A DNA stretch of 64,000 nt from assembly GCA_963675135.1 (NCBI GenBank), contig OY776132.1:620001-684000 (forward strand), in the 5' to 3' direction. This stretch comes from Galeopsis tetrahit (lineage: Eukaryota > Streptophyta > Magnoliopsida > Lamiales > Lamiaceae). The notes below the pieces were generated by a model, which ran no database searches, was not told the DNA's origin, and worked only from the letters and a program-made list of their open reading frames with translations. How positions within the stretch are numbered: the stretch's first letter is position 1; each line of letters starts with the position of its first letter. The position numbers and the translations under genes are program-made. Shown here piece by piece: positions 10,481 through 22,841 of this stretch.

Positions 10481-11904
10481 CTTTTGTCCAATTTACCTTA
10501 ACTTCATGTGTGAAATTAATGAATGGAATAAATTGCTCTTAATTGATTATGATAATTTAACGTTAATTATTTACATGATCAATTTAATTTGCTACATAAT
10601 TAGCAATGAACATATCAAGATGTGCCCACGGTTGATGGACTAGCAGACTGTACCCCTATATATATAAATATTCACATCTTTCTCTAAATAAATTCTCAAT
10701 ACATAATATATAACTTGAAAATTAGCTTACCCTACGATTGACCTAGCTAGTTATTATATCGAGTAAAAAAAAAGTTGATTAATTAATATAATTGTTAAGT
10801 AATTAAATTCCCTAAATTGGAACCAAACTTCATTAGTGGGATTCTGCACTAAGGGTGAAAGTCAAATCATATTGGTTTTTTATGTTGACATTTTTATCAA
10901 AAAAACGAAGTGATTAATTGGTTGCTTTCTACTTTTATTTTTCATTTTTCACTTTTCAGACTCATATAATTCTTTTGTGTTCTTATTGGTGCGATGGATA
11001 TTATTGATAATTAGGTCAACTAGTTGATCATAATCAATTATTGAAATATTATCAATATTTATAGGTAGCCGCAATTATTTTTATTGTTTATTTGAGAGAA
11101 TAATTGCTTCCTTATACAAAGAGTAATAATTGAAATTTTGAACATGTGAAAATCAAGCAAAAAAAATATATCATATATATGTATATATGCATATCCAAAT
11201 TAAAAAATATCATATTTGTAAACCTAGCTATATATTCATTAATTCAAGTTTTTTTTTTTTCACCCAAGTCCTATCTAGTTATTCTTAAGACATTAGGGAT
11301 GGAAAAAGAATAGATAATATTTATATATATTAGTGATTGATAGAAATTGAATAATGGATATCCACCCTATAAAAAAATGTAAAATTAATTCCTTTATATA
11401 TATTAAATTTATAATACTTTCCTTCCTTTACTTTGAGTCTGAACAATTTAATATGGGTGAATTTCTTGTTAACTGAATTTGAAACTAGAATGTATATGTG
11501 ATATAATTGAATATGTTTTGTATGCAATATATTTATTATAACTTTACCGTTTATATGACAGATCTTATTTTTATAATAAATTGTAATGTGAAAATAATTT
11601 ATATAAAATGTTGTCTATATATGCAACAAAAGAAGCTAAGTGGGGTTTGGGGAGGAAGTAAGAAAGAATTTGAACATCATGTCTGAACTCGGCGCCTCTC
11701 GCCGTTAAACGTGTCCATTAAAAAACACGCTTTTAGGCCAACAAAAAAATTTGGAATCTCCATAATTGTTCATGGGAATTTTAAACTATTATTTTATATA
11801 TATGGATATATTTACAGCCTAGCTTTCATGTCTAATTATGTGCATTATAATAAAAGTCTTGTTAAAAAGTCTTATTTTGATTTTTGATATATAACTTTTT
11901 TTTA

Positions 11905-11945
<41 letters not shown>

Positions 11946-14199
11946 CTAGACTAAAGTCTGATTTATTATATATATATATATATAAATTTTATTGAACTAA
12001 ACTCAAGTCTATTTATTATCTGTATAAACTTTTTAGTAGGTTAAAATTTTAATTTTCTGTAAAAGGAGTTGAGCGGAAAGTTTTATTCAAAGTTTTTTAA
12101 AGGCATTTTCACCCTAAATCTCAAATTTAAAATTAAGTAATTATATTAATATTGTTACTTTAAATTAAATTTATATTGTTCTATTTTTGTTAACGAGCTA
12201 GAGTTAGAATTTATTACGATTGTGTTCTTTTATTTCAATATTTTGTTTAAAATATTACGCTGGATTGTTAAAAATATTATTTAATAAAATTTTTTTAAAT
12301 GTATGTATATATAATTTCATTTATTATATTTTGTTAGGATAAAAAATGAGAGAATGATTAAAAAAAATATATTAAAAATAAAAAATACAAAATTGAAATT
12401 AGAAAACATGGTTAGAAAAGAGAGAGAATAAAGATAAAAGAGAAAATAATTTTAAATTTTAAAAAAATAATAGTATATATGTATTTATTAATATAAAAAT
12501 ATTTATTTACTAAATACTATTCATGCATATTAGAAGTGTTAAATTGATATTCTCTACGCACACGCATATAAATGTAGTGTATTTGTGACACTTGAATAGA
12601 AACTCAAACTCAATTTAAAATCATTAAAGTTTCATGTTCACACAATTAAAGAACATATGTACAGTTATATATAATTAGTGCAAAAGGACAAAAGAGTTAA
12701 GTTTCAATAAATTACATAATGAATTTGTATATATTTTCAAAGGCCATTTGCACATAATGGAGAATAATTAAATAAATTATTTGGGGCCAACTTTTGGAAC
12801 AAAACCTTCTCTCCCCCTTATGAAGCTACTACGTACTTTCACATTCTGTTTCATTTTTCTTTTTAATATAAGTAAATAAAATTAAGTTCATTATTATTAG
12901 ACTACGTATTCCATGACGTTATATTATTTAAAATAAATAAATTGTACACTTTATTTTATCATAGGTATATAATAATATAAATTAATTAATTTTACAAATT
13001 CAAACTTTTAGATGAAATAATATTAATATCAATGAATTAACTTTAACTTACGTTTATTTTTCCTTGTTGATTATTGAAAAAGAGTGGAATTTATTCTGTG
13101 TATATTTAAACATTAAGGAGTATAATTCATTTAATCGTTGGTTGGTATTATAAAATCAATATTTTATTTTAATATGAATTGATTAGGAGGATGTAGGATT
13201 GGTAATTTATAGTACAATAATTAACTACCCTTTTGTTTCTATAATTATTATTTAGTTTATTAAGATGGTGGAAGGTGATAAGATAAGATAAAGATAAGAT
13301 TATGAGCAATAGGAATCAAGTAATATCGACCAGTTATTTACTTTATCAAGTCTTCTTTGAATAATTAAATCTATGATAAAATGGTGTAGATGTATACATG
13401 TGATTGATTTTTTAGTAATTTAAATATATTTTAAATTGTTTAGTTAAATATTTTACTCATTAAAATAAAACTGTGGTTTTTTCGTGATTATATGCATGTG
13501 TTTATAATGTAATTTTGAATAATTAAAAAAAAAAAAGAGGGTATATAGTCTTTGTTGCAAAAATCGGCTTAGACGCTTTCTAACTATCCGAATTTCCTCA
13601 AATAGATAGCTTTAATCGGTTGGATATATGGTGAACTTAATTTACATTTTGTACATAAAATATACTCCGTAGATAATTAAATAATTTGTAGTTTATGTCA
13701 ATTCTCAAATTTGATTGATTTTATTTTTTTTTGGTCGGTTAGAAGAATTAATATAATGAGAAGGCCAATGTACATGAAATTTGATTGAAATAGAATTATT
13801 CTCTTTCTAGATATTATCTTACCACACAATTAAAATGCATTTTTTTTAACGAATTCAGCATAATATTTTTTAATTTGCAGTAACATATGTTTGATCTTAC
13901 TCTGTATAATATATTTTTTAGCCTTAGCCTTTAGATTAAACTATGTTATTATAAGTTCAACACTTAACTTTTTTAAGCGAATTCACTAAAATATTTTTAA
14001 ACTTATTGTAGTATATTTTTTTGTTTTATAGTAACATATATTCACTTACAGTAAATCATCTTATTACAATTCGTGCTTTTTTTGATCGATTTAAGTTCAA
14101 TCTTATAGTTCGTAATTTTTTAAATAACGTCTTAATTAAACATATTTTAAATGTAAAAATTAACTCTCATATAATCGAATTTTTCACCTTCCGTTCACT

Positions 14200-14231
<32 letters not shown>

Positions 14232-14698
14232 GGGGGAATTCATACCTGATATTTATTTTATTATTACTACAAAAACAAATTTTAATTAAAAATAGTCCAA
14301 AGTTGTCCCATTTGATTTGTGAAAGTCACAAAATAAAGCACCCAAATCGAAGAAATTGTACTAATTTCTGAAGGGGCCCACCACCTGCAGGCAGAGGCAT
14401 TATTGAATTTTTGTCGTGGTCCGTGGGGTCATGATTGGACAATATCAAGGTCTTGTAAGAAGAAATGCAGTAACTATTTTTAGTAATATTATCCTCATTT
14501 AATTTCGTGATAAGTTTACTTGTTTTAATCAACAAGTTTCTAAAATTAGAATTAAGATGAAATGTTTGCACACATGAGTGTCTAATTTAGATTTAGTAAT
14601 GTACGAATCAAGTGTGGTTTTGGCTGGCATATGTTGTGGACACTTGTCCAAGTTATAGGTGTTTAGGGTGCAACAAATTCAGTCATCCATGTGTTATG
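10481..14698. other. Intergenic; AT microsatellite and AT-rich sequence
   Basis: No gene supported. An (AT)n tract of about 32 bp lies at 11909-11941 and a second short one at about 11968-11984. A TRIM-LTR-like fragment with ATTAATTTTACAAATTC then AAACTTTTAGATGAAAT lies at about 12965-13020. Inverted TTACTATAAGG-type units are at 13860-14060. A CA repeat and A-run are at about 14200-14230. The 14330-14440 stretch is somewhat richer in GC, but its open frames do not resemble a protein. Confidence 0.4.
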
Positions 14699-14930
14699 TA
14701 CTCTTTCCGTTTCAGGACTGTTTGCATCACTTTATAAACATATAAATTAAGAAAAATGTATAATCAGTAGAGCGTTGAAAGGTAATTTTATAAACTTTTA
14801 TAAATAAAGTAAAGTGAATGATTAGATTGACTGATTGAGGGTAAAAATAGTGAAGTAACATTTTGTGTAAATATGTGAATATTGTGAGGATTGGGTTTAT
14901 GAAAAAGTTTCCTTTTTAAATTGTGCAAAC
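14699..14930. mobile_element. Stowaway-like MITE, right end eroded
   Basis: Starts with TACTCTTTCCGTTTCAGGAC, followed by TGTTTGCATCA. The right end carries the complementary TTGTGCAAACAATTATGA but lacks a clean GGAGTA terminus. The interior resembles the element at 5186. It is non-coding. Confidence 0.5.
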
Positions 14931-15020
14931 AATTATGAGATATGTAAAATACACATATTCTAATTAAATCAAACAAGCTAGCAAATGATCAAGAGAAAGA
15001 TACTTGAATAAAATAAAAAC

Positions 15021-15256
15021 TACTCCCTCCGTCCGCCTATAAGTTACACATAACTTTTTGGCACATAGATTAAGAAAAGTGATTAAATAATAGATATAGT
15101 ACAAGTGATGTGATTGAAAGAGAAGAGAGATAGAGAGAAAAAATAAGATATAAAGAATGTGTAAGAAAAAGTACATACCAAAAAGGGTATGGGAAACTTA
15201 TAGGCGGACGGATCAAAATGGTAAAATGAGAAACTTATAGGCGAACGGAGGGAGTA
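15021..15256. mobile_element. Stowaway-like MITE with duplicated right end
   Basis: Left end TACTCCCTCCGTCCGCCTAT then AAGTTAC; right end CTTATAGGCGAACGGAGGGA followed by GTA. A second, internal copy of the right terminal repeat (ACTTATAGGCGGACGG) lies about 45 bp inward, so this element carries two tandem right ends. Confidence 0.75.
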
Positions 15257-16000
15257 TTTACGAAGAATAAATGTAAAGATTTTACGTGATTCGAACAACT
15301 TGATCTATATTCACAGAAAAATACTCAATCACTCAGCTTAATAAATATATATGAAGTTTTAAACTTGTTACTTTGATTTTTGATTAATCATGCTTACCTA
15401 CTCCATCTACCCACATATTTATGACTTATGAGGGATGAAATTTTAATTCTTAAATGTGTTTTTTAATTTTTGCTATGGAATATAATACACAATATATATA
15501 CAGTTGGGAATTTACTTAAAGTATCTTTGAAATATGCTTTTATGAGTTATCGATCTACCAACTCTTTATTTAACAAAGACCAAAATTACCTAACTTTGTA
15601 ATTGTAGGAAATTACACTTGATCTTAGCTTAATATTATTTTATTTTTTATTTAAAATCAAATTTAATATTAGTTTTTTCTTTTGTATTTGATTTTTTTAA
15701 TTATGCATACTTTGACGTAATTTAATTTCCGAACCATCAATAAATTTGATCAAATATTAAGCCAAATGGTAAATTTAACATTAAAATTCAAGTAATCGAC
15801 ACCCCATAACCTCCCCTCGTTAGTCTAAAATTAGTTTACTATAGAAGTTGATTTGAAACAATTTAAAATTTCTTTTAAAATTACTTCATACATCCATATG
15901 AAAGCTGCCATTTCTTTTTTTTACAAACTAACCCCTCTTACATTTTATTATATTTTTTTTCTTCCAATACCTCTAATACATTAACTTATTATATATATCA
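15257..16000. other. Intergenic; no gene
   Basis: AT-rich. At about 15280-15320 there is TTTTACGTGATTCGAACAAC then TTGATCTATATTCACAG, which resembles the GTGGTTCGAA...GATCTACATCCACT block near 55430. Both are probably pieces of the same retrotransposon-type repeat. Confidence 0.35.
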
Positions 16001-16306
16001 TACTCCCTTCATCCCGAAATTATTTGCACGATTTGACCGGTACAATTTTTAAAAAAAATGAATTTAATGATTGATGATATAAGATAAATGAGGAGTATTT
16101 TAAGTAATTTTGTGAGGTGTAAAGTGGATATGGTGAGTAGTAAAGTAGAATGTATGTAAAAAGAGTGACAACTTTGAAAATAAAATGATGTTGGGAGAGT
16201 ATTAATTTTATAGGGTATTTTCATATTAAGAGTATGTAAGTAATTTTAGGACATTTAAATAAAAAAAGTGTGCAAGTAATCATTGGACGGAGTCACGAAG
16301 AGAGTA
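16001..16306. mobile_element. Stowaway-like MITE
   Basis: 306 bp bounded by TACTCCCTTCATCCCGAAAT and an inverted, eroded right end (GGACGGAGTCACGAAGAGAG then TA). Inner arms TTATTTGCAC and GTGCAAGTAAT are also complementary. It is non-coding. Confidence 0.65.
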
Positions 16307-16740
16307 TTTCTTAACCTTCATTTCCAAAGTTCATGAGTAGCTTTCATCGAGGACGGATGAGAAAGTACTATTTAGATAATTACATATACACCTGGTCATT
16401 CACCGTTGTGTCATTTTGATTGGATGGAAACATATGAATTTTATTAGTACAATTTCCTCTCTCCATCAACTTTCTAGAAAGTACAGATGTAGTACATCGT
16501 ACATGAGACCTATTGTATTTATAATTTATTTATACGTATTTTTATCAATAATAAACATATAATTATAGTCATGATCTAATTTACAGAATTTATATAAAAA
16601 TGATTGTATTCTTAACAAAATATTAATGTCCTCTCGTAGTCACAAAACGATACATTCAATGGGTTTTTTAAGGTATAATTATAACAAAAAATACTCCAAG
16701 TTAAAAAAAAAAAAACCAATAAATATTCTTCGTTTCCAAT

Positions 16741-17078
16741 CTTAATACAAATTATTGAGTTTAGAACACTCTTAGAGAATCTTAATACACATGATTGAGT
16801 TTAATAGAACACTTTTGAGAATCTTAATACAAATTATTAAGTTTAAAAGAACACTCTTAGAGAATCTTATTACACATGATTGAGTTTAATAGTGCACTTT
16901 TGAGAATCTTAATACACATTATTAAGTTTAATAGAACACTTTTGAGAATCTTAATACAACTTATTAAGTTTAAAAGTACACTCTTTGAAAATCTTAATAC
17001 AAATTATTGAGTTTAATAGAACACTCTTTGAGAATCTTAATACAAATTATTGAGTTTAATTGTACACTCTTTGAGATC
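16741..17078. repeat. Minisatellite, eight copies of about 43 bp
   Basis: Units start at about 16741, 16780, 16823, 16866, 16908, 16950, 16993 and 17036. Consensus pieces are CTTAATACAAATTATTGAGT, then TTAATAGAACACT, then CTTAGAGAAT or TTTGAGAAT. Early units alternate between the two endings, suggesting that a dimer was once the amplified unit. Confidence 0.85.
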
Positions 17079-17261
17079 AATGGGTCTAAAATCAATCACA
17101 ATCTCAAATTAAAAATTCTTGGTTTTAATAATTAGTCGGTTGACTTTACGTATTAATTAATTTGTAGGTTGAAAAATATTAAAAACTTTACGTATTAATG
17201 TTTAGGTTGAAAAGTATTACACCTTATGTATTACTATTATTTGTTGATTTTTCTCCTGTCA

Positions 17262-17470
17262 AAAAACTTGTGTAAGACCGTCTCACCGATCCTTTTTCGT
17301 GAGGCGGACCATTTAACTTATATTTTAAAATTTTAGGTAGGATAATCTATTTTTTTTATTTTTTTTTATAAAAAAAAGTGATAATATTTTTAACAAAAGT
17401 GACTATCACTCACTATCACTTTTTTACTTAAAATGTGCAAAAAAAAAAATCTTCATGTACAAAATGTTTT
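17262..17470. mobile_element. Truncated MITE of the GTGAGACCGTCTCAC family
   Basis: Begins ACTTGTGTAAGACCGTCTCA and contains AAAGTGATAATATTTTTAAC then AAAAGTGACTATCACT, as in the full copy at 18970. No right terminal repeat is present. Confidence 0.5.
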
Positions 17471-18969
17471 ACATAAGTTTCTTTCCTCTTTTTATGATCA
17501 CTACAATAAAAAAACTACTTAATTGAAACTAAATAAAAAATGTTCCAATTGCACGGTGCCTCAAGGTATTCTTGATATTTATATTGTAATAGCAGCCCCT
17601 TTTCTTGTCACCTTTTATTTCCTAATGGGTGGCAGCTATATTATTATTATAATAATAAAATAATAATAATAATACATCTCCTATAGTTTTTAAACTTTTT
17701 TTTTATTAATTTATTTCACATTTAAAAAGTAAATTTCTTACAATCTTTACCCTATATTTATTTTCATAACTATAAACTTAGTGTATTGAGTAAATATATA
17801 TTAAGTAGTTTAATTTTCCAATATGAATGTGAAGTCTTAGCGATTCATTAAACGGTGACCAAAATACTACAATCCAAAGAATTTAAATGTAATATTTATA
17901 TAAAGATGTCACGTGAAGATATTGATATGAGAATTGACACCCAGGTCTATACAGTTTTTTATATATATCTCCTTTTTTTTTTTGTTGGAAAAAAATGTAA
18001 AATGAAAGAATAATTTATAAACAACACTTGTGTAAACTATACACATTAAATATATTTAATTAAAATTTAAAAAAAAAAGGTTAAAAGTTTAGATTTGAGT
18101 CACCTAAAAAATTTATGGGTAGGTGATTTACTACATGATTAATATATTATTAATATTATTACTACAACACCAAAATATTATTATTAAAAGACAAAAAATG
18201 TACTACTACATGTCAAGAAATTATGTAACAATTGATGTAACACTAAATACTGAGATTATTTTTCACTGTGAATGCCACATTATGTAACATCATCAATCGT
18301 ACGTAATTACCAAATATTGATAATATTAAAGTCTGAGATGTATCTTTCAATTTAATATCATATAGAGTTATTACACCGTATAAAGACAAGAATATTAAAT
18401 AAAGTTACTATACACTTCATAAGAAACAAGAATGATGTTAGTATAATATTAGTCTATTAGGACATTATTTTACACTTCTCAATAATTGAGGCACCCCTAG
18501 GTAGTATTGCACATGCAATAAAATAAAAGGACATAAAATCTTCAGATTTTTAGCAAGTCAAAATGGGGTCGTTTTAAAATTGTGTAGAAATAAATAAAAA
18601 ATATGTTTTTAGATCTGTATTATTATAAAAAAAAAATATGTATGACAGTAAAGACATATTAACACATATTTATCCTTGCATCTTTTAATAATACAAGTAA
18701 AATATTGAAAAAATTGTTATTGTATAAAGAAATATGTTACTGCATGATTAAAACCAATAAAAAATATACGGAATAAAACACGAAAAACACCAAATTTAAT
18801 GAGAGAAAATAAAATAAAGGAGACGAAAGAAACGACGTGTTGTGTTTTAAGCTATATTGCACGTAACATAATTTGTGCAACATTGCATATGAGTTGTTTG
18901 TCGAATAATTATCATCAAAGTGTACTTAGATGATGTAATGCAGATTATGAAATATAACATAAAAGGTAA
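17471..18969. other. Intergenic; no gene
   Basis: AT-rich. An (ATT/AAT)n tract lies at about 17640-17672. A few units of the ATGTTACT/CTACATGTC repeat family lie at 18150-18240. Nothing looks coding. Confidence 0.35.
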
Positions 18970-19247
18970 AAACTTGTGTGAGACCGTCTCACTAATCTTT
19001 TTCTGTGAGACGGATCCCTTTAAATTCATATTTCAAAATTTTGGGTAAGATGACCCATATTTTTTTTTCAGATTTTGGTTTGTAAAAAAAGTGATAATGT
19101 TTAAGTGAAAAGTGATAATATTTTTAACAAAAGTGACTGTCACTTTTTACTTAAACATTATCACTTTTTGCTCAAACATTATCACTTTTTATATATGAGG
19201 ACCGTCTCACGGATCTCATTCTGTGAGACGGTCTCACCCAAGACTAG
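18970..19247. mobile_element. MITE, GTGAGACCGTCTCAC family, full copy
   Basis: Terminal inverted repeats: CTTGTGTGAGACCGTCTCAC on the left and GTGAGACGGTCTCACCCAAG on the right. Inner arms GTGAGACGG and CCGTCTCAC repeat the palindrome. The centre is an imperfect hairpin of AAGTGATAATGTTTAAGT-type text. A partial copy is at 17262 and a third at about 60930-61415. Confidence 0.7.
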
Positions 19248-19296
19248 CCCAACATAAAATGTATAGTAGAAACACAAATGAGAAATATAAAGCTTA

Positions 19297-19505
19297 TAAG
19301 TAGAGCTATTATTCGAATCGAGTACTTGAAGTTCGGGTTATTATTGAGCTGAGCTTGACTTCTCGATAACATTGACAAGCTAAAAAAACGAGTTTGACTC
19401 GACTCGTTAACGAGCCTAATGAAATTAAAAGAAAGAAATAAATATCCAACAAAGTCGACTCATTAGTAAATTGAGTATGTAACGAGCTCGAGTATGTTTT
19501 AATAA
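19297..19505. repeat. TCGAG-rich dispersed repeat, copy 1
   Basis: Alternating GAGCTGAGC, GACTCGACTCGTTAACGAGC and AACGAGCTCGAGTATG text. The same family occurs at about 23086-23485 and 24135-24405, so it flanks the CCT gene on both sides. It is non-coding and probably transposon-derived. Confidence 0.55.
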
Positions 19506-19619
19506 TGAAACCCTTGAAGTTGGGCTAAATTCGAAAACGACCCCTTACATTATTTTTTTTCTACCTCTTCTGTTGAGCACTATATGAAAGACGCCAAACA
19601 ACAACCAAAATCAGATTCC

Positions 19620-19730
19620 TTTTCTCCTCTCTCTCTCTCTCTCTCTCTCTCCCCCTCACTCTCACGCGGCTGTATCTTTAGCTGCTACTGCTGTTTCTCT
19701 GTTTCTTACTCTGTCGACACCTATAAAATC
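19620..19730 (+). promoter_or_regulatory. CT-repeat and TATA-like element of the CCT gene
   Basis: A (CT)n tract at about 19624-19652 is followed by TATAAAA at 19722-19728, 95 bp before the start codon, and a second CTCTCTCTCT at about 19763. TATAAAA would place transcription start near 19755 with a short 5'UTR. CT/GA tracts of this type are bound by BPC proteins in plants; their use here is inference. Confidence 0.4.
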
Positions 19731-19822
19731 CCACCTCCCTCCATTAAAGCACCTCTTCATCTTCTCTCTCTCTCTAGAAATATCAAGCAAGAAGAAGTGA
19801 AATTGAAAGTGAAGTGAATTTA

Positions 19823-22800
19823 ATGTATGCAGAAACAGAGCTAATGTTTCCTTATTTCAGTAACTTCCCGCAAGAAGTTCAGCAATATGAAGAGTTTGGA
19901 TGCTCCTACAAGACAATGGTAAAAAATCTCTTCATTATTGTTTTCTTGATCTGCATTATTTATCTCCCTTTTCGGTTTGTGGGTTTCTGATCTCCATTTT
20001 TATCTCTGTTGTTAAGTAAACTGATGGTGATTTGGGGTTTTGATGGGATGATTTTTGTTCTGAGTTATGGGCTTCATTCAATTGTGCAATTTTTTTGAGA
20101 TAAGGGTGTTCAAGCATTTCAACAAACAGTTTCTCTGCATCATTTTAGCATTTCAACAAAAACAGGAGGATTCCCATGTGGTTTTCTGATGGGATTTCTG
20201 TGACAATTTTTGTTCTGATTTATGGGCTTCATTCAATTATCCAATAGATAAGTGTATTCAAGCATTTCAACAAACAGTTTCTCTGCATCATCTTAGCATT
20301 TCAACAAAAACAGATTCCCATGTGGTTTTCTGATGATGAGTTGGGGGTTTCTGTGACAATTTTTGTTCTGATTTATGGGCTTCATTCAATTATCCCTTCT
20401 TTTTTTTTTTTTGAGATAAATTTAATCAAGCATTTCAACAAACAGTTTCAATTCCCAAATGGTTTTTCTGATGATGATTTGGGGATTTCTGTGACAATTT
20501 ATGTTCTGATTTATGGGTTTCATTCAATTATCGAAAAAAACTGACATAAGTATAATCAGACATTTCAACAAACAGTTTCTCTGCAATTCATCTTAGCAAC
20601 AAAACACACAAGAATTCTCATATGGTTTGCTTCAAATTTTGACTTGGTGAAGGAAAAGTAAAGTTGATTTCTATGTTTCAAAAGCCAATTAATTTCCAAG
20701 ATTCCTTTGATCAAAAGTAGCATAAATGGAAAGCACTTAAGAGCTCTTTTTGAAGGAAATAAATGTTGGAGAATGATATCACTCACAATCATTAGTGCCG
20801 TGTTCTTCACTAACTTGTCAATTCCTCTTCCAGTACAGACGACATAAACATGATCGAATTTCATTCGAAAAAAATACTTCTTTTGTGAAAATATTCAATT
20901 TTTTGATGTCAACTTGTGGTTGCGGATTCACTTTTTCACCCCACTACTGCTGATTAAAGGTGAAAAGGGTGGAAGAATTCATAGGCAACCTTTTCTTTAA
21001 CAGTTTCTAGTACTCCACTGTTTCAATTTTTTCAGTGGGATCTCCATTTTGGAGAAAGAAGTATCTGTTTTATTCTTAAAAGTAGTGGATCCAGCTCTTA
21101 TTAGACCAGCTTATAGAATTGAAATTCTTTGAACACTTTCTATCATTGATGTTACATCGAGGCTCTTTTGTCGAAAATCCAAAGTAGATGACAGTTTCAA
21201 GTGGAGAGTAAGTATGCTTGTCTGGATTTTTTCTTCAACCTAGTTTTATAGCATGAAATATATTTAGGAAACTTAAATTGTCTTGCAGCAACCTGCATCT
21301 CTCTGTTTTGTGGTCGTTTAGGCGAAGTAATACATGGGCTCGATGTAAAATTTCTCATCTCCGTTTGGTTCTGTTTTTCTTGAAGTGTCTCTGCTGAAAT
21401 ATGTAATTCACAATTGTTCTTGATCTTAATATAGGGCACACAAAGCAGCATCATTCAGACATCTGCAGTGTCTGATTACAACCTCTGGGGTGCCCCGATT
21501 ATAGAAGAACCGGTTATGGGGCTCGACCCAATGACTGCTGGAATTTCAATGATATCTTGTGGAGAAGATGTCATGTCGTCCCAATCATTGACTGTATCAG
21601 ATATCGAGTCGTCAATTGAGAATGGGCAGCTTCTCAGTGAGGTTTTTTATGAGTGCAGAAAGGATATTTTGGCTAAGGAAGGGAACGAAACACCTCTCTC
21701 AGAAGTCATGAATATCAATATTCCTGTTGTGAAGACTGATGAAAACGTGATGACAGACGAAAACATGCTTCCAATCCAGAAGAGTGTAAGTTCCAGTTGT
21801 CTTAGAGCAATGGATTACGTGCACGAGGCTCCCCTGAGGCCAAATTTTCTCGATTTTCCTGTTATGGACTTTGATGCTGTTTATGGGATGCGAAGAGCGT
21901 TCAGTGATGGAGATATAAAGGTTCAATTTACTAACTCTTTAATCTGTTTTATCGAATTAGTAGTTCGTAGCATGTGTTTATTGGAAAATACGGGATAATT
22001 TGTGGCGAAGTGATGATTCTCGTTGGTTCCATGACAAAGTCTATAAACTGAGAAACGTATAGATGTTTCTGACCTCGACAGGATAGGGCACGGTCATTGA
22101 TTCTGCGTTTTTATGACAGACTCTCGATAATGGTAACATAAGTTACATTCAATCGCCATTGGCGCAACCTAAAGCTATCAACACTGGCACTTCTGAACAT
22201 CGGAGGGAACAGCTATCCCGATACTGGAGTAAGAAATCGAAGAGAAATTTTGGCAGAAAGATCAAGGTATGTTTGACTCTCTGCTTTTCATTTTTGTTCG
22301 AAAATGTTGAGATGAATGTTCTATCACACTAAGAGCCCGTTTGGCTAAGCTTATTTTAAACATTCTATAGGCTCTAACATCTTATAAGTTGTTTCAAGAG
22401 CTTATAAGACGTAACTTTTGAGTAACTTATATGTTGTTAAAGTGTTTGACTAATAAAACTTATAAATTCTTCGATGATTTGAGATAAATGTTTTTTAAAT
22501 CATGGGAAATTGGGGGTGTTGGTACTTTTTTTTTGAGCTATAAGTTGTGTAAAAGAGTTTATTTTAAGATCTTACTTTTTACCACACTTTCGAGAGCTTA
22601 TAAGTTCCTAAACATCTTATAAACCGAACATGATGCTTAGATACAATCCATATAACCGACCCAATTGGATAAGGACTTGGTTCGTTTTTGGGTTGTTGTA
22701 AAGGAAAATTTGAATAGTGATTGTAATAACTTGGTTTTTGCTTCTTGTCAGTATGCTTGCAGGAAGGCTTTGGCCGATAGCCAGCCACGAATTCGGGGAA

Positions 22801-22841
22801 GATTTGCAAAGACTGAAGAATCGGAAGTTCCAAAGAAGTGA
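19823..22841 (+). CDS. CCT-motif family protein (CMF class, no B-box)
   Basis: Four coding exons: 19823-19918, 21435-21920, 22120-22266 and 22752-22841, all phase 0, giving 272 residues. It begins MYAETELMFPYFSNFP, a start shared by plant CCT-motif-family (CMF) proteins. The CCT domain spans about residues 222-265 and is split by the last intron: SRYWSKKSKRNFGRKIK then YACRKALADSQPRIRGRFAK. The basic residues and the RPRI/RGRFAK-like end fit the CO/COL/TOC1 motif, which in that family binds DNA or NF-Y partners. No zinc-finger B-box and no response-regulator domain is present. The middle is acidic and rich in Ser/Asp/Glu, a plausible activation region. Likely a nuclear transcriptional regulator. 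Its nearest neighbour downstream on the same strand is the ATX-type methyltransferase, as I recall for At5g53420/At5g53430. The long first intron holds a tandem repeat and the third a hAT-like MITE. Confidence 0.9.
20028..20635 (+). repeat. Intronic tandem repeat, four copies of 130-170 bp
   Basis: In intron 1 of the CCT gene. The anchor CATTTCAACAAACAGTTTC occurs at about 20115, 20263, 20431 and 20561. Each unit also carries TTCTGATTTATGGGCTTCAT and CATGTGGTTTTCTGATG variants. Open frames here are by-products of the repeat. Confidence 0.85.
22329..22632. mobile_element. hAT-like MITE in CCT intron 3
   Basis: Starts AGAGCCCGTTTGGCTAAGCT and ends CTTATAAACCGAACATGATG, the CCCGTTTGG...AACGGG-type termini common to plant hAT-like MITEs. 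It has internal inverted CTTATAAGTT/AACTTATA copies. It is non-coding. The right end is diverged, so the boundary is approximate. Confidence 0.5.

Noticed and set aside
14021..14371. 116-codon plus-strand open frame
   Set aside because: Composition is that of translated AT-rich DNA with a Lys run from an A-tract. It has no domain and overlaps a dispersed repeat.
16741..17078. CRISPR-like array
   Set aside because: The repeats are head-to-tail with no unique spacers of constant length, in a plant nuclear context, so it is a minisatellite.
20565..20864. 99-codon minus-strand open frame
   Set aside because: It lies inside CCT intron 1, antisense, partly over the tandem repeat. There are no domain features.
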